Assembly: GCA_009746045.1 (NCBI GenBank)
Contig: RPFO01001034.1
Location: forward strand, 344,001 to 408,000
Direction: 5' to 3'
DNA length: 64,000 nucleotides
Source: Mesostigma viride
Lineage: Eukaryota > Streptophyta > Mesostigmatophyceae > Mesostigmatales > Mesostigmataceae
Numbering within the stretch: position 1 is the stretch's first letter; every line of letters begins with the position of its first letter. Shown piece by piece: positions 21,501 to 33,710 of this stretch. The notes beneath the pieces are model-generated. The model was not told the DNA's origin. It was given only the letters and a program-made list of their open reading frames with translations, and did no database searches. Made by a program: the position numbers and the translations under genes.

Positions 21501-24500
21501 AAGCTGCCACGGAATGGTGGTACCGCCTGCCGTCCGGCACTTTGAAGCCCGCCGGTGCTATAATTCCTATCGTCCACGCATGTTTTCCCCTGCCTCAAAC
21601 CGCACGTTGCATTTAAATCTGGAGCCCAAAATTCACTGAAAACGTGTGCCAGCCGGTAGCAAACTGGGCCAAGCTGCCACGGAATGGTGGTACCGCCTGC
21701 CGTCCGGCACTTTGAAGCCCGCCGGTGCTATAATTCCTATCGTCCACGCATGTTTTCCCCTGCCTCAAACCGCACGTTGCATTTAAATCTGGAGCCCAAA
21801 ATTCACTGAAAACGTGTGCCAGCCGGTAGCAAACTGGGCCAAGCTGCCACGGAATGGTGGTACCGCCTGCCGTCCGGCACTTTGAAGCCCGCCGGTGCTA
21901 TAATTCCTATCGTCCACGCATGTTTTCCCCTGCCTCAAACCGCACGTTGCATTTAAATCTGGAGCCCAAAATTCACTGAAAACGTGTGCCAGCCGGTAGC
22001 AAACTGGGCCAAGCTGCCACGGAATGGTGGTACCGCCTGCCGTCCGGCACTTTGAAGCCCGCCGGTGCTATAATTCCTATCGTCCACGCATGTTTTCCCC
22101 TGCCTCAAACCGCACGTTGCATTTAAATCTGGAGCCCAAAATTCACTGAAAACGTGTGCCAGCCGGTAGCAAACTGGGCCAAGCTGCCACGGAATGGTGG
22201 TACCGCCTGCCGTCCGGCACTTTGAAGCCCGCCGGTGCTATAATTCCTATCGTCCACGCATGTTTTCCCCTGCCTCAAACCGCACGTTGCATTTAAATCT
22301 GGAGCCCAAAATTCACTGAAAACGTGTGCCAGCCGGTAGCAAACTGGGCCAAGCTGCCACGGAATGGTGGTACCGCCTGCCGTCCGGCACTTTGAAGCCC
22401 GCCGGTGCTATAATTCCTATCGTCCACGCATGTTTTCCCCTGCCTCAAACCGCACGTTGCATTTAAATCTGGAGCCCAAAATTCACTGAAAACGTGTGCC
22501 AGCCGGTAGCAAACTGGGCCAAGCTGCCACGGAATGGTGGTACCGCCTGCCGTCCGGCACTTTGAAGCCCGCCGGTGCTATAATTCCTATCGTCCACGCA
22601 TGTTTTCCCCTGCCTCAAACCGCACGTTGCATTTAAATCTGGAGCCCAAAATTCACTGAAAACGTGTGCCAGCCGGTAGCAAACTGGGCCAAGCTGCCAC
22701 GGAATGGTGGTACCGCCTGCCGTCCGGCACTTTGAAGCCCGCCGGTGCTATAATTCCTATCGTCCACGCATGTTTTCCCCTGCCTCAAACCGCACGTTGC
22801 ATTTAAATCTGGAGCCCAAAATTCACTGAAAACGTGTGCCAGCCGGTAGCAAACTGGGCCAAGCTGCCACGGAATGGTGGTACCGCCTGCCGTCCGGCAC
22901 TTTGAAGCCCGCCGGTGCTATAATTCCTATCGTCCACGCATGTTTTCCCCTGCCTCAAACCGCACGTTGCATTTAAATCTGGAGCCCAAAATTCACTGAA
23001 AACGTGTGCCAGCCGGTAGCAAACTGGGCCAAGCTGCCACGGAATGGTGGTACCGCCTGCCGTCCGGCACTTTGAAGCCCGCCGGTGCTATAATTCCTAT
23101 CGTCCACGCATGTTTTCCCCTGCCTCAAACCGCACGTTGCATTTAAATCTGGAGCCCAAAATTCACTGAAAACGTGTGCCAGCCGGTAGCAAACTGGGCC
23201 AAGCTGCCACGGAATGGTGGTACCGCCTGCCGTCCGGCACTTTGAAGCCCGCCGGTGCTATAATTCCTATCGTCCACGCATGTTTTCCCCTGCCTCAAAC
23301 CGCACGTTGCATTTAAATCTGGAGCCCAAAATTCACTGAAAACGTGTGCCAGCCGGTAGCAAACTGGGCCAAGCTGCCACGGAATGGTGGTACCGCCTGC
23401 CGTCCGGCACTTTGAAGCCCGCCGGTGCTATAATTCCTATCGTCCACGCATGTTTTCCCCTGCCTCAAACCGCACGTTGCATTTAAATCTGGAGCCCAAA
23501 ATTCACTGAAAACGTGTGCCAGCCGGTAGCAAACTGGGCCAAGCTGCCACGGAATGGTGGTACCGCCTGCCGTCCGGCACTTTGAAGCCCGCCGGTGCTA
23601 TAATTCCTATCGTCCACGCATGTTTTCCCCTGCCTCAAACCGCACGTTGCATTTAAATCTGGAGCCCAAAATTCACTGAAAACGTGTGCCAGCCGGTAGC
23701 AAACTGGGCCAAGCTGCCACGGAATGGTGGTACCGCCTGCCGTCCGGCACTTTGAAGCCCGCCGGTGCTATAATTCCTATCGTCCACGCATGTTTTCCCC
23801 TGCCTCAAACCGCACGTTGCATTTAAATCTGGAGCCCAAAATTCACTGAAAACGTGTGCCAGCCGGTAGCAAACTGGGCCAAGCTGCCACGGAATGGTGG
23901 TACCGCCTGCCGTCCGGCACTTTGAAGCCCGCCGGTGCTATAATTCCTATCGTCCACGCATGTTTTCCCCTGCCTCAAACCGCACGTTGCATTTAAATCT
24001 GGAGCCCAAAATTCACTGAAAACGTGTGCCAGCCGGTAGCAAACTGGGCCAAGCTGCCACGGAATGGTGGTACCGCCTGCCGTCCGGCACTTTGAAGCCC
24101 GCCGGTGCTATAATTCCTATCGTCCACGCATGTTTTCCCCTGCCTCAAACCGCACGTTGCATTTAAATCTGGAGCCCAAAATTCACTGAAAACGTGTGCC
24201 AGCCGGTAGCAAACTGGGCCAAGCTGCCACGGAATGGTGGTACCGCCTGCCGTCCGGCACTTTGAAGCCCGCCGGTGCTATAATTCCTATCGTCCACGCA
24301 TGTTTTCCCCTGCCTCAAACCGCACGTTGCATTTAAATCTGGAGCCCAAAATTCACTGAAAACGTGTGCCAGCCGGTAGCAAACTGGGCCAAGCTGCCAC
24401 GGAATGGTGGTACCGCCTGCCGTCCGGCACTTTGAAGCCCGCCGGTGCTATAATTCCTATCGTCCACGCATGTTTTCCCCTGCCTCAAACCGCACGTTGC

Positions 24501-24670
24501 ATTTAAATCTGGAGCCCAAAATTCACTGAAAACGTGTGCCAGCCGGTAGCAAACTGGGCCAAGCTGCCACGGAATGGTGGTACCGCCTGCCGTCCGGCAC
24601 TTTGAAGCCCGCCGGTGCTATAATTCCTATCGTCCACGCATGTTTTCCCCTGCCTCAAACCGCACGTTGC
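15569..24670. repeat. 170-bp satellite array, block 3 (about 53.5 monomers)
   Basis: Same monomer, phase and orientation as block 1. It starts at ggtaccgcc directly after the 5' end of element A2 and ends within a monomer at cacgttgc (24670), followed by unrelated sequence. All monomers appear identical over 9.1 kb. No retrotransposon, gene or higher-order period is visible inside. The ORF calls at the right edge are accidental read-through. Confidence 0.98.
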
Positions 24671-26198
24671 CCAAGCCTATATGTGTTAATTCATTTAACA
24701 CACGCCGAGTGCACACACGAGGGGTAGAACGTGCATAAATGGTCACCAACGGTCCAACACGCTGGGGCCGACATGGCCCTCGCCTACAGATGCACGCTGG
24801 TCCACTACATCTACAGATGCACGCTGGTCCACTACATTCTACCAAAGGATCAGGACCACTAGTAAAGTACGCGGCGCGGCGCCCCAAAGGCACCCAATGT
24901 ACCACGGTACTGTTACGAGGACAATAGTGTCCCAGTAGGAGCTACACGTAAACCTAGGGACAACCGAGGCAAAAGACCTAATTTACGTCCGTAACTACAA
25001 CGAATTGTTACGCGACGTAACACGTGCATTAGCGGTGTACATGACCGTGGGTATGGTGGCACCGGGCACGGCGAGGCAAACATTCTATAGGCATGGCTGC
25101 CATGACGGCAGTGACTACCAATGATTCAAGCTAGGGCTATTCTAGCCCGCAGGGGGCGTCCACATCTTGTGGTTGATCATCAGGTTCCCGCCCCGCCAGT
25201 ACAGTGACCTTGGGCTTCGGGGGATCCTGCTTGTGGCGGAGGTATTCCGGCCAGGGCGCAGGTCGCGTCGCTGCTGCTGCTGAGCGGGGGTCAGGTCGTC
25301 GTCCAGCCTCCAGGTGAGGTCGTGCAACCTGAGTCTTGCGACGAGAAAGGAACCGCTGCTTGTCCTCAGGGGAGGGGAAGGTTGAGCAGCTGGACTGGTA
25401 AAGGAGCCGCCTTATCCCGTGAGTGCATGGGGAAGGGGCCATGGCCGGCACCCGCGCAGTTCTACCTCACCTACTACATACCAGGCCCATGAGGGTAAGA
25501 AGCTGGTCCTTGAGCTCGTTGGCAAGGGTGGTTGACGCGTCTCACCTGGCTTCTGGGTCGAAAACGACGCAGCACCACGCGGCACTCGCGCCGAGCGCGG
25601 TACGTGCATGGCCTCGGCCGTTGTTTTGTCTGGCGAAGGTCTTCAAGCTCCTGGAGCTTTGTAGCGATGGCGTCAGTAGTACGTCGACTGGCGGTCGCTG
25701 AGGCGCAGCAGGTCCGCGTAGGACTGCGGCGAGAGCTAGGCTATCATCTGCCGGCCGGGTGGGCTAGCTGCCAGGTCTGCGATGGATGGTGGCCGTCTGC
25801 GCCGCGCTTGCGCCGCACTTGAGGCGCTGGGACCTGCACGGCCAGAACGTCGGTGTGGGCCGTGATGGCTTCATTGAAGCTTCTTCATGCGCACGCCCGC
25901 ACTTGCCCTCCACCTGGTTTAGGCAAGAGACAAGTGCAGCGTGCGTCTCAGATGCCTGCGCCGCTTCCTTCAGCCCCATGAAGGCGTGAACTGAGGTTGG
26001 AGCTTGACAGCTTGTGGGCAACCCGGGTTTCCACGTAGGAGACCCAGGCCTCCACCGTGTTGAGCGTGGACGTGTTTAGCGATGTCAGCTGCTAGCTCGG
26101 CCAGCGGCCAGGTCACATGCTTCTGAGCCAACACTGCGCGGAGGTCATCCTTGTGCACAGAGGGACTCAGGGAATGATGAATAGAGAGAATGATGAAT
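24671..26198. other. Array-flanking DNA; possible decayed retroelement coding on minus strand
   Basis: From 24671 to about 25140 there is no gene; a 27-bp unit (ctacagatgcacgctggtcc plus seven bases) occurs twice in tandem at 24784-24810 and 24811-24837. From about 26020 to 25140 the minus strand has overlapping short frames in shifting phase. They contain a Gln-rich stretch (DLTPAQQQQRRDL) and a heptad-like stretch (ALVSCLNQVEGKC), resembling the ORF1-type region of algal LINEs. This is too broken for a family assignment. Confidence 0.3.
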
Positions 26199-26254
26199 AG
26201 AGCTACAATGGCCCGGATTCTCCCGATTTCTAGCCTGCGCTGGCTGTCTCCTTA
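26199..26254 (+). mobile_element. Family C, 5'-truncated fragment (3' terminal about 50 bp)
   Basis: Matches the 3' end of family C as defined at 32852-32905 (gagctaccatgg through tctcctt), with a few substitutions. Only the 3' end is present, as expected for a severely 5'-truncated retroposon insertion. Confidence 0.65.
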
Positions 26255-27894
26255 ACAGATATGGGGAGAGTGGCTCGGTCACATGCGGCCCTAGCTGCCA
26301 CCAGGCACACTGACCCTCTGTGCACTGAGCTGGGGGAACGCCGGAGTGACATCGATCATCAGCGGAAGGAACTAGCTGGGCTTGGGCCACCCTTCGTAGA
26401 ACTCAGTGGCCGATGATCTCAACAACTTACTCGATGGGACTCGGGACAGGTGGAGCCGGACCCGCCCATAGGGCGTCCCATATAACCCGATATCGAATGT
26501 CTTGCATGGTGTAATCGACGAAAGTCAATAGCCATGGCAAGAGGCCATGGGCCAGGCGGTCCACTAATTCCTCGATCAGGCGTTGCGCGGTCATGGTGAC
26601 CATAATAACACAATTGCGACCTACACGGAAGCCCACCTGGGACTCACCTATAGGTGGGAATCGAGGCTGGCACGCATGCGGTTCAGCAGGAGACGCATAT
26701 GAAGACTTTCAGCACGCAGCTTTGGAGGCAGTCTGACGCCGCGGTAGTTGCCAGTATCCGCAGCGGACCCCTTGCCCTTGTCTGTCTAAACCTAGTTTGG
26801 CATACTGAACTGTTGGTGCGCTTAACCCTGTCCAGAGTAATAAATAATTGCGGGAGTGACAATGTGACATGCATGGCAGAGGCGTTGGCTGGCACAAGAA
26901 AAACTGAAGGCTGAATGTGTGCGGGGTAGGCAGGCAAGTGCGTATGTAGGCTGAACAACTGATATATAGCCGGGCGCTGAGCCAGACAAGACGGTAGCAA
27001 TGAACAGGTAGCCAGCTAGCTAAGCCATGCATGTGGCAAGGCCATACGTGCCCCCACAGTGCAGTGTGTATCCGTCGTAAGTGTATCACACAGCATGGAT
27101 CCCATCACGTACGGGGCCGGGAGAGGAACCCATACGTTTTTGTTGATGTACGGAGGTCCCCGCCAAATAATCGACCCTATATCTGTCCCTAGTCCCTACT
27201 CAAATGAATGCGTCCCCGGCGATTTGGGCCCCCGACCTTTCCCATGCACATCGTTTCAGAATTCAGACTGTGCCCACAACCGACTACTATACCTATGGCT
27301 AAACCTACCTGCTGCTGCATGCAATATCCCGGCCCAATCCAAGTTGCTTGCATGCCAATTCTTGTGGTTAATTTCAGTCCTATTGGCCTTTTTTTTGACT
27401 TGCAGACTTATTTTTTGCAAAGTTACCTACAGCTCATGAATTAAAGTCTTCAAGTCCCAAGCGTACGCCCTGACAAGGCAAAAAGCCCCACTTCCCGGTG
27501 TCCAGTGAGTGCAAGTGCCTAAAGGATAATTGTTTGGGACTATGAACCCACCACTGGCACTGCACCACTTCTAATTCGTGAGATCGGATCGAAAATCTCT
27601 ATATTGCGCGCGCGAGGACGATTCCGATTTCATCTCCTACATGCCTCCCATCTTTTACTGGGATTTTCACGGCGATCCTACAATCCTACGGCTGAGATTG
27701 CAGGCCGGATTGGGCACAGTTGAATGGGGGAAACCGGCAGCGGAGCACCGCCGGCCGGGCCTAGTTAATCGCCACACGAGATAGATATCAAACCCCTCCG
27801 CTCGTAACATCGAATTAGTCATTCGATATGGAATTAGAGCCCTATAGATAGGGAGCCGCCCGAAAAAATTTCGCCCCGCGCGCAAAAGTTTCAA
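26255..27894. other. Intergenic, no gene recognised
   Basis: Mixed composition with no long constrained frame, splice-consistent exon series or RNA gene that I can support. Short open frames (for example 27059-27439 plus) are unremarkable. No repeats of note. Confidence 0.5.
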
Positions 27895-28033
27895 GTTGAT
27901 TAGCTGTTAGCTATTACTTTTGTGCGTCCACACAAAGTTGACGGACCGAGATGTCCTGCGCAGGATGTGCGTCAACTTAGCGATCAGTACGTGTCGACGC
28001 ACAAAAAGTAACAGCTAAAAGCTATAATTCAAC
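27895..28033. mobile_element. MITE-like palindromic element, about 139 bp
   Basis: The two ends are imperfect inverted repeats of about 50-60 bp: gttgattagctgttagc at the left corresponds to the reverse complement of gctaaaagctataattcaac at the right. Both arms share a block around ttacttttgtgcgtc. The centre holds a perfect 12-bp palindrome tcctgcgcagga (27954-27965). The whole would fold into a long hairpin, typical of a MITE or fold-back element. No transposase is present. Confidence 0.6.
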
Positions 28034-29668
28034 TGGCGCAGCGTGACCAATTCCAGTCATGGCGGCTAACAGCCTGGTGTCATTTCTAAAGGTTATGTTA
28101 CCCCGGCCGTCAAGGTTAGCTTACCGGTCCGACGATTTGTTATACGTACCCGGCTATTCGAGTTCTCCACTTGTCTTCTCCGTCCCGCAACATACGGTTT
28201 TCCGTGTTGTACACTAATGTCTTCTCCCAGTTAGTTAGGGCTAAGTTTTGCAAAAACAAAAGTCCTAAGTCAAAAGTACTTTTTCCTCCTCTTGACATCT
28301 AAAGTTTACACCCTTCCTGAAACTCAATTTAATAGTTTGCCCCCCATGCACCCTAAAAATGCCACTAGAGCAAGTGAGGCAGCAACGTACAAGTGTCAAC
28401 TGTCAAGATATTCCGATTTTATGGCAGAAACTAGTAGTAAGTGTAGTATTTTAAATTGCACTGTGAACCAATTATTGTACACTGGCAAACCAGCCATTAT
28501 CCTATAGCTGCTGCCCATCACCGCCGGTATGTAATTTCATGATGGGATTAGCATAGTACTCCATGACATACCTCTGAAGAACGTATTGAAGTACTAATCA
28601 CTGCAGCGCTGACAGTCACTGACAGACAGACACCTAGCTCAGTCCTTGGATAAACTTTCCAGCAGAAAGTTGGACCCACGTACTGGCCACCTGTGTCCAT
28701 CTCACCTGACTAGTTAATTCCACCATCTGGCCAGATAACAAGACCCACTGGCCGATGTACCATGGTGGACAGTAGAGGACAGCTCAGATGCAGGGCTTCT
28801 GCGCCGGATTATCTGTACTCGACCGCCTCCGCTGCTGCTCATATTTGAGAACATAGCGGACAAGATTACGTTCCTCAGAGGCTCAGACGCCGCAAGCGGC
28901 TCGAGAGGACTCACTACAGTCTGGACGACGACTTGACCCCAGGGTGCAGCAACAACGGCGACAGGAGCTATGGCCGACCTACCTCCAGCTCCGGCAGACA
29001 GCGGCAGGGAAGCCGGTACATACTGGAAGGGGGCCCCATTCCATGCAGTGCCGGCGCCGGCGGTCATCATACGTCGGCCACAAGCCGGCCTGGCAAGCGA
29101 CCCCCGCTGCCCCAGTGCTCACCCCCAGCAACCCCAGCCTAGCAGTAGTAGTGTAGAATAGTAAGGCTTAGCCAACGTGGCCATGTACGCCCTTCAATGG
29201 GCCCCACTCCAGCCAGATTCAACGCATTAGCATTATTTAGCCATGTACATGTCTGCATGTCTGTGATCATCCCCCCAGTGCGGGACTCAGTCATGGGGGC
29301 ATGGGGGCCCCATGGATGATACATTAAGCTTTAATATTAATTAGCCCAGCTTTGCCGATGCGGAGAGCTAGCTACTGGGTTTGTGGGTTAACCCTGGGAA
29401 TGCCCCTAAAACCCCTCAGGCTCCGGGAGAGGCCTTTATATTCTCCCAAACTGGCGCCTCTAAATGTGTGTGTTCCAAGGGCTATATGTGGGCTCTGGAC
29501 CATGGGGCAGCCTTAATGCATCCGCTATGAGTCAGCCATGCTTTGCCCAAGTGCAGAGAGCCACTCTCGGCTGCCGAGACGCCATCATGCCCCAGCCATC
29601 ATGGCCTAGCCATGATCATCTTCCACCCCATGTCCGCAGCTTAATTTGCACAGCTGCTGGAATACATG
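28034..29668. other. Intergenic, no gene recognised
   Basis: A 118-codon open frame on the minus strand (29070-28714), rich in Ala, Val, Ser and Pro, is the longest. Its opposite strand is also open and no domain is visible, so it is not called. Otherwise nothing is supported. Confidence 0.45.
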
Positions 29669-29840
29669 GTGGTGCAGGTGCACCTCAATTGTGCACCCCG
29701 AGTAGGTGGCAGTTTACACCAACCACCTGCAGGTTGTCGCCTAGAATGTATTGAAAACCATATGCCCCTTCTCAAAAATATGTGTTACATATCCTCCCCA
29801 CGGAGGTATGTTCTTAATTAATTCATTAATCTTCCACCCT
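29669..29840 (+). mobile_element. Short non-autonomous element S, copy 1
   Basis: About 170 bp: starts ggtgcaggtgcac with a small hairpin (gtgcac...gtgcac), continues through cagtttacacc, a gcaggttg...tgtattgaaa block and ccatatgccccttctc. It ends with the hairpin ctcc-ccac-ggag and a TAAT-rich tail. Shared with copies at 30604, 53213/54767 and 61316. The 3' hairpin and tail are the same type as at the 3' ends of LINE family B. Confidence 0.6.
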
Positions 29841-30603
29841 ATGTCCGCACCTTAGCTGCTGGAATACTGAAATGTGCCAAGCCTATCAGCCAGGCACGTT
29901 GGGAAACTATCGTCTCCTCCTAAATACGGGACTATCGTCCTGGGGTTGATACCTGCATGCCTGACCGAGGGAAGATATTCACTGTGCTGAGGGCTACTTG
30001 CTGTGATCACAGCGTAGGCCCTGGGGCATTATAATTTACCTTTTTGAGTTCTTCGCATGTGTTCATACGCAAAGGGTTCATGACAGACATGGATTCATTA
30101 ATTCATTTAGAATAAGTTGAGGTTACGACTTTCGCCGAGTGATTGACAACGTCCGAACCTGTCATCGATCCGACCTCCATCCTCGCTGCCTTTACGCCAA
30201 GCAGTGCCACTAGGTCGGCACCAGCTGGCTGATCCACTCTTGTGGCTCAGAATATTCCACGCTAAACTTACGGCCTGAATTATATTGTAGTGGGCCGAAG
30301 GCTACGGGTCGACCATAGGGCGGATCGACCTCTAACCATGTCTTTGTAACTATCGTTACGTTATGTCATCGGATACACGTCTATCGATATACTATATCCC
30401 AATGTCACCAATATTACTCTAGTAGATGTCAGCTCTCGGCACCCTCGTATACATGCAGAGGTGCGCCGGAAGGTATGGGCTTCAAACCACCTTAGGTATC
30501 TATCTCTTTTGCACGTATCTTTTTATACCATATGTATTTCTTTTGCCAAACTTTCTCGTGCTCGCTAGGCTCGACCCTAGTACGTCGGCACGCTACAAAT
30601 ACA
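29841..30603. other. Intergenic, no gene recognised
   Basis: No constrained reading frame, tandem repeat or RNA gene can be supported in this stretch between two copies of element S. Confidence 0.45.
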
Positions 30604-30778
30604 TAGTGGTGCAGGTGCACTTTGTGCACCCAGAGCACGTGCAGTTTACACCCTACCCTTGCAGGAAGTAGCCCAGACTGTATTGAAAGCCATATGCCCC
30701 TTCTCAGGGATATGTGCTATATGTACTCCCAACGGAGATGTGTTCCAATATAAATTTTAATATAATTTAGTGACTATA
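30604..30778 (+). mobile_element. Short non-autonomous element S, copy 2
   Basis: Same order as copy 1: ggtgcaggtgcac with a perfect hairpin ggtgcac-ttt-gtgcacc, cagtttacaccctaccc, ttgcaggaagtagc, ccatatgccccttctcagg, then ctcc-caac-ggag and a tail of AT-rich TAAT-like units. It lies directly upstream of the LINE B copy that starts near 30786. Confidence 0.65.
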
Positions 30779-30785
30779 TGGTTAG

Positions 30786-33330
30786 GGCATGATGCTGGAC
30801 CCACACCTGGGTGAGTCTCAGATGGGTTTCCGTCGTGCATGGTCATAACACTGTCATGGCTGTGTTTGTCGCGCGCCGGTTGATGGAGGAGGTGCGTCCC
30901 CTTTGCCCTGACAGACTGTTTGCCGCTGGTCTTCAGCTCTGTTGACTATATCAAGGCCTTTGACAAGGTCCTTTGGGAGGCTCTTTGGGCCATCCTAGCT
31001 CTGGATCGGGTACCACCAGCATTTATTGCTGCCATTCGTCGACTGTATGAGGGCGGCTCACAGGTAGTAATGCGGACTCAGTGCGGAAGGCCACCACTGA
31101 CCCCACCATGCCCCCTTCACCACGGGGTGTGGCAAGGTTGTATCCTGTCCCCATTAATTAATTAATTAATTAATAGACACGTGACTGCGTCACGTGAGCA
31201 TAAGTCCTCAGTGGGAGGGGAACATGGGATGGAATGGATGGTATAAGCTATCTAGGTCCTAGTTACAGGGGTGTGGGGTCCCCATATCTGTTCATTATTG
31301 TCGTGGATCACGTCATGCGCCAGGCACGTGCGCGCTTTACTGCTCTTAGGGGGTTCGAGCCTGGCTTGGACATCCTTAACGAGCGCGAGCACGGCGGCGG
31401 TGGCACTGGCTACCACCTGTCCGACCTGATTTATGCGGATGACACCACCCTCATCGCGCGCCCCGAGCACATTCAGACCTGGCTGGACTGTCTGGGCTTG
31501 GAGGCGAGGGCGGTGGGGTTGGACTGAATAGTGTCAAAACGGAGGCGATGGTGATTGGGGCTTCCAGCCGCCCGCCGCTGCCGCGGCTGCTGGGCGGGAC
31601 GGAGGTCCCGTTCCGTGAGCGCTTCAAACTGCTGGGGAGCATGCTCCCTAACACCGCCGACGATGTGGACATCCGCATCGGCCTGGCCTGGGCTCGGCAT
31701 CGTTCGCTCAAAACCTACTGGCACTCGAAGGCCCTCGGCGAGCACGGCAAGCGCATGCTCCTCAAGGTCCTGGTCCTCACGGTGCTCACCTATGGCGCCG
31801 AGGCATGGGCGCTCACGGACACGCTGGCCGCCAAGCTAGACGGCACGGTAACCAGGATGCTTCGTCAGGCCCTGAATGTCGGGTTTTCCACGCATACGGG
31901 TCTTTAGAATCTTTGTACCAGGGCATGCCTCGCATTTCGGACGAGATTAGACAGCGTAGGATAGCATTCGTAGGACATCTTGCTCGCACCAGCCAGGTAG
32001 ACACCGACCTCGGTCTGGCAGGCCCCCAGCGGCTTGGCCAGCCAGGGCGGCGTATCCTGACCTGGCCTGGCCCCAAGGACATACACACAGCAAAATATGG
32101 TGTTGTTCTTTCTCAGTTACATCGTTTTTCCCGTCTTTGTTCTTATCGTGTTGATTTCATCACGACTCTTGTTGAACTCTTGCAGCGTTTATTGGTCAAA
32201 GACTATGACCGAGCCATTATGCTCCGTCAAGTCCGATGTTTTTTGCAACGTCACCCACATCTGTTCGGTGCTGCCCCTTGGCACAAGCTCTACAAACAGG
32301 TCGTGGACCGGCTGGATCGCATAGTATCTCCGCACATCTGAACCCTGTGATGCCAGATCTCCTTTGCGGCCGTTCCGAGCTTGGCACTGGATTCGTTGTC
32401 CACATCGTCGCGTCGCTGCCGCAACACGATGTTTTCTGGCATCCGCGGGCTTTTGGTTCCCGCCGCACATTTGAAAGTGCTGTCCTCCGGCTTTTTGCCT
32501 TTGCACCGTGTGCAGTTCTTGGACGTTTGGAATCATGGCATGGCTAACGTGATGACTGACTAGCTAGACCTTTTCAGTGGTTTTCCATTTGCGGGTATTT
32601 CCTCGTAAATGGTGGGAGAGCGATCGCAGCAATGGTGCTCACCACTAGACACTCCCGGCCAGTTAGGCTAGAAACACACGCCCTGATCAAGCATGCTGTT
32701 TCCGGCCCCACCGTCTAGGTCATCTAGTCGCTCCACACGTAAGCCAGCCATAATTTCAATGCACAAGGATACACATTTCCATCACCATTCATCTTCATCA
32801 TCCTGAACGACTCGAAAACGCGGAAAAGATAACGGCAGGCTCGAGCTACCATGGTCCGGATTCTCCCGATTTCTGGCCTGCGCTGGTTGTCTCTTTGATA
32901 CCTAAGAAGGTAGGCAAACATTTCATGACCTACCCACGGCAGTTGCTGGCCGGCCTAGTGGTCCCCAGCAGTTGCTGGCCGGCCTAGTGGTCCCAGCCCC
33001 GTTTGAACATCGCATTCACTCCCTCTCTCTTGCTTGGACTGCTATGCAGAACAAGAAGAAGTGGAAGACGATTGTCCAGGCTCATACGCCAGCCCCTGTG
33101 GGCAAGCCCCCTCCCCCCAAGAGGAAGGGACGCTTTGCTGAGTAGAATAGTTAGGGTTTTCTAGATTAGATTAGCTTAAGAGTTGGATTAGTTCGGTTTC
33201 GCGGCTTTGCCCCCCCTCCATCCATCCAGCAAGATACGTGCTACATGATCTCCCAACGGAGTCATGTTATAATATAATTTAATATAATATAATAGTAGTA
33301 TAATATAATATAATTTAAATGATGCAGACG
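30786..33330 (+). mobile_element. LINE family B, degraded copy interrupted by two insertions
   Basis: Fragments of one non-LTR reverse transcriptase in order on the plus strand. Motif A is VDYIKAFDKVLWEAL (about 30938-30985), motif B GVWQGCILSP (31126-31155), motif C YADDTTLI (about 31434-31455). These are followed by the thumb region (31548-31907, frame-shifted), the block YQGMPRISDEIRQRR (about 31915-31960) and a Lys/Pro-rich C-terminus ending GKPPPPKRKGRFAE and a stop at 33143-33145. The 3' UTR ends with ctcc-caac-ggag and an AT-rich TAAT-like tail. A 125-bp insertion (31154-31278) is flanked by tcccca on both sides; a family C copy occupies 32083-32905. Several frameshifts; not functional. 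Confidence 0.8.
32083..32905 (+). mobile_element. Family C retroelement, longest copy (5'-truncated), inside LINE B
   Basis: Interrupts LINE B between ccccaagg and aaggtaggcaaac, which are adjacent in the intact copy at 53790-53815. The first 255 bases are open in frame with a plausible C-terminal domain (residues such as RQVRCFLQRHPHLFGAAPW, stop at 32339-32341). A 3' UTR of about 565 bp follows, ending ggttgtctctttgata. Other copies all retain this 3' end and differ in how far they extend upstream, the pattern of 5' truncation by target-primed reverse transcription. The family of the coding fragment is not certain. Confidence 0.6.
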
Positions 33331-33710
33331 ATATTTGTAACTTTCGTGTACATAATTAATATTCCAATGAGATTAGCATAGTACTCCGTGGCATGCCCAT
33401 GTGCATGACACGCAACTACTAACTAATGTACCATGGGTAGCCACATGGACAAGCCCCCTGTTCCAACTACTTTTAAATACTTCTAGTCTAATTAGCCATG
33501 CGATAAGCAGGCCCTGCAGCGGGGTCTGTCACCAGAGTACTGAGACCACTCTTTGCTGGCCACCCTCACGAAGCGTTGGTGGGGGTGTATCAATGGGTGG
33601 GGGATGAAGTCTAGGTGTTATCCATTAATTGCTTGATCCGTGGAAGGTACCAGTCGGATACCGAATGGGTGTAACGTCCTTTCTTCCCGGGGGCCATTTA
33701 CATGTAACCT

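Noticed and set aside
14-24670. CRISPR array or phage-like repeat
   Set aside because: The units are contiguous 170-bp monomers without unique spacers, in a eukaryotic nuclear context.
24665-24690. Similarity of ccaagcctatat at the array edge with 10150 in the A2 3' region
   Set aside because: Only about 12 bases, and a similar string also occurs near 29880; not enough to claim a retrotransposon end at the array border.
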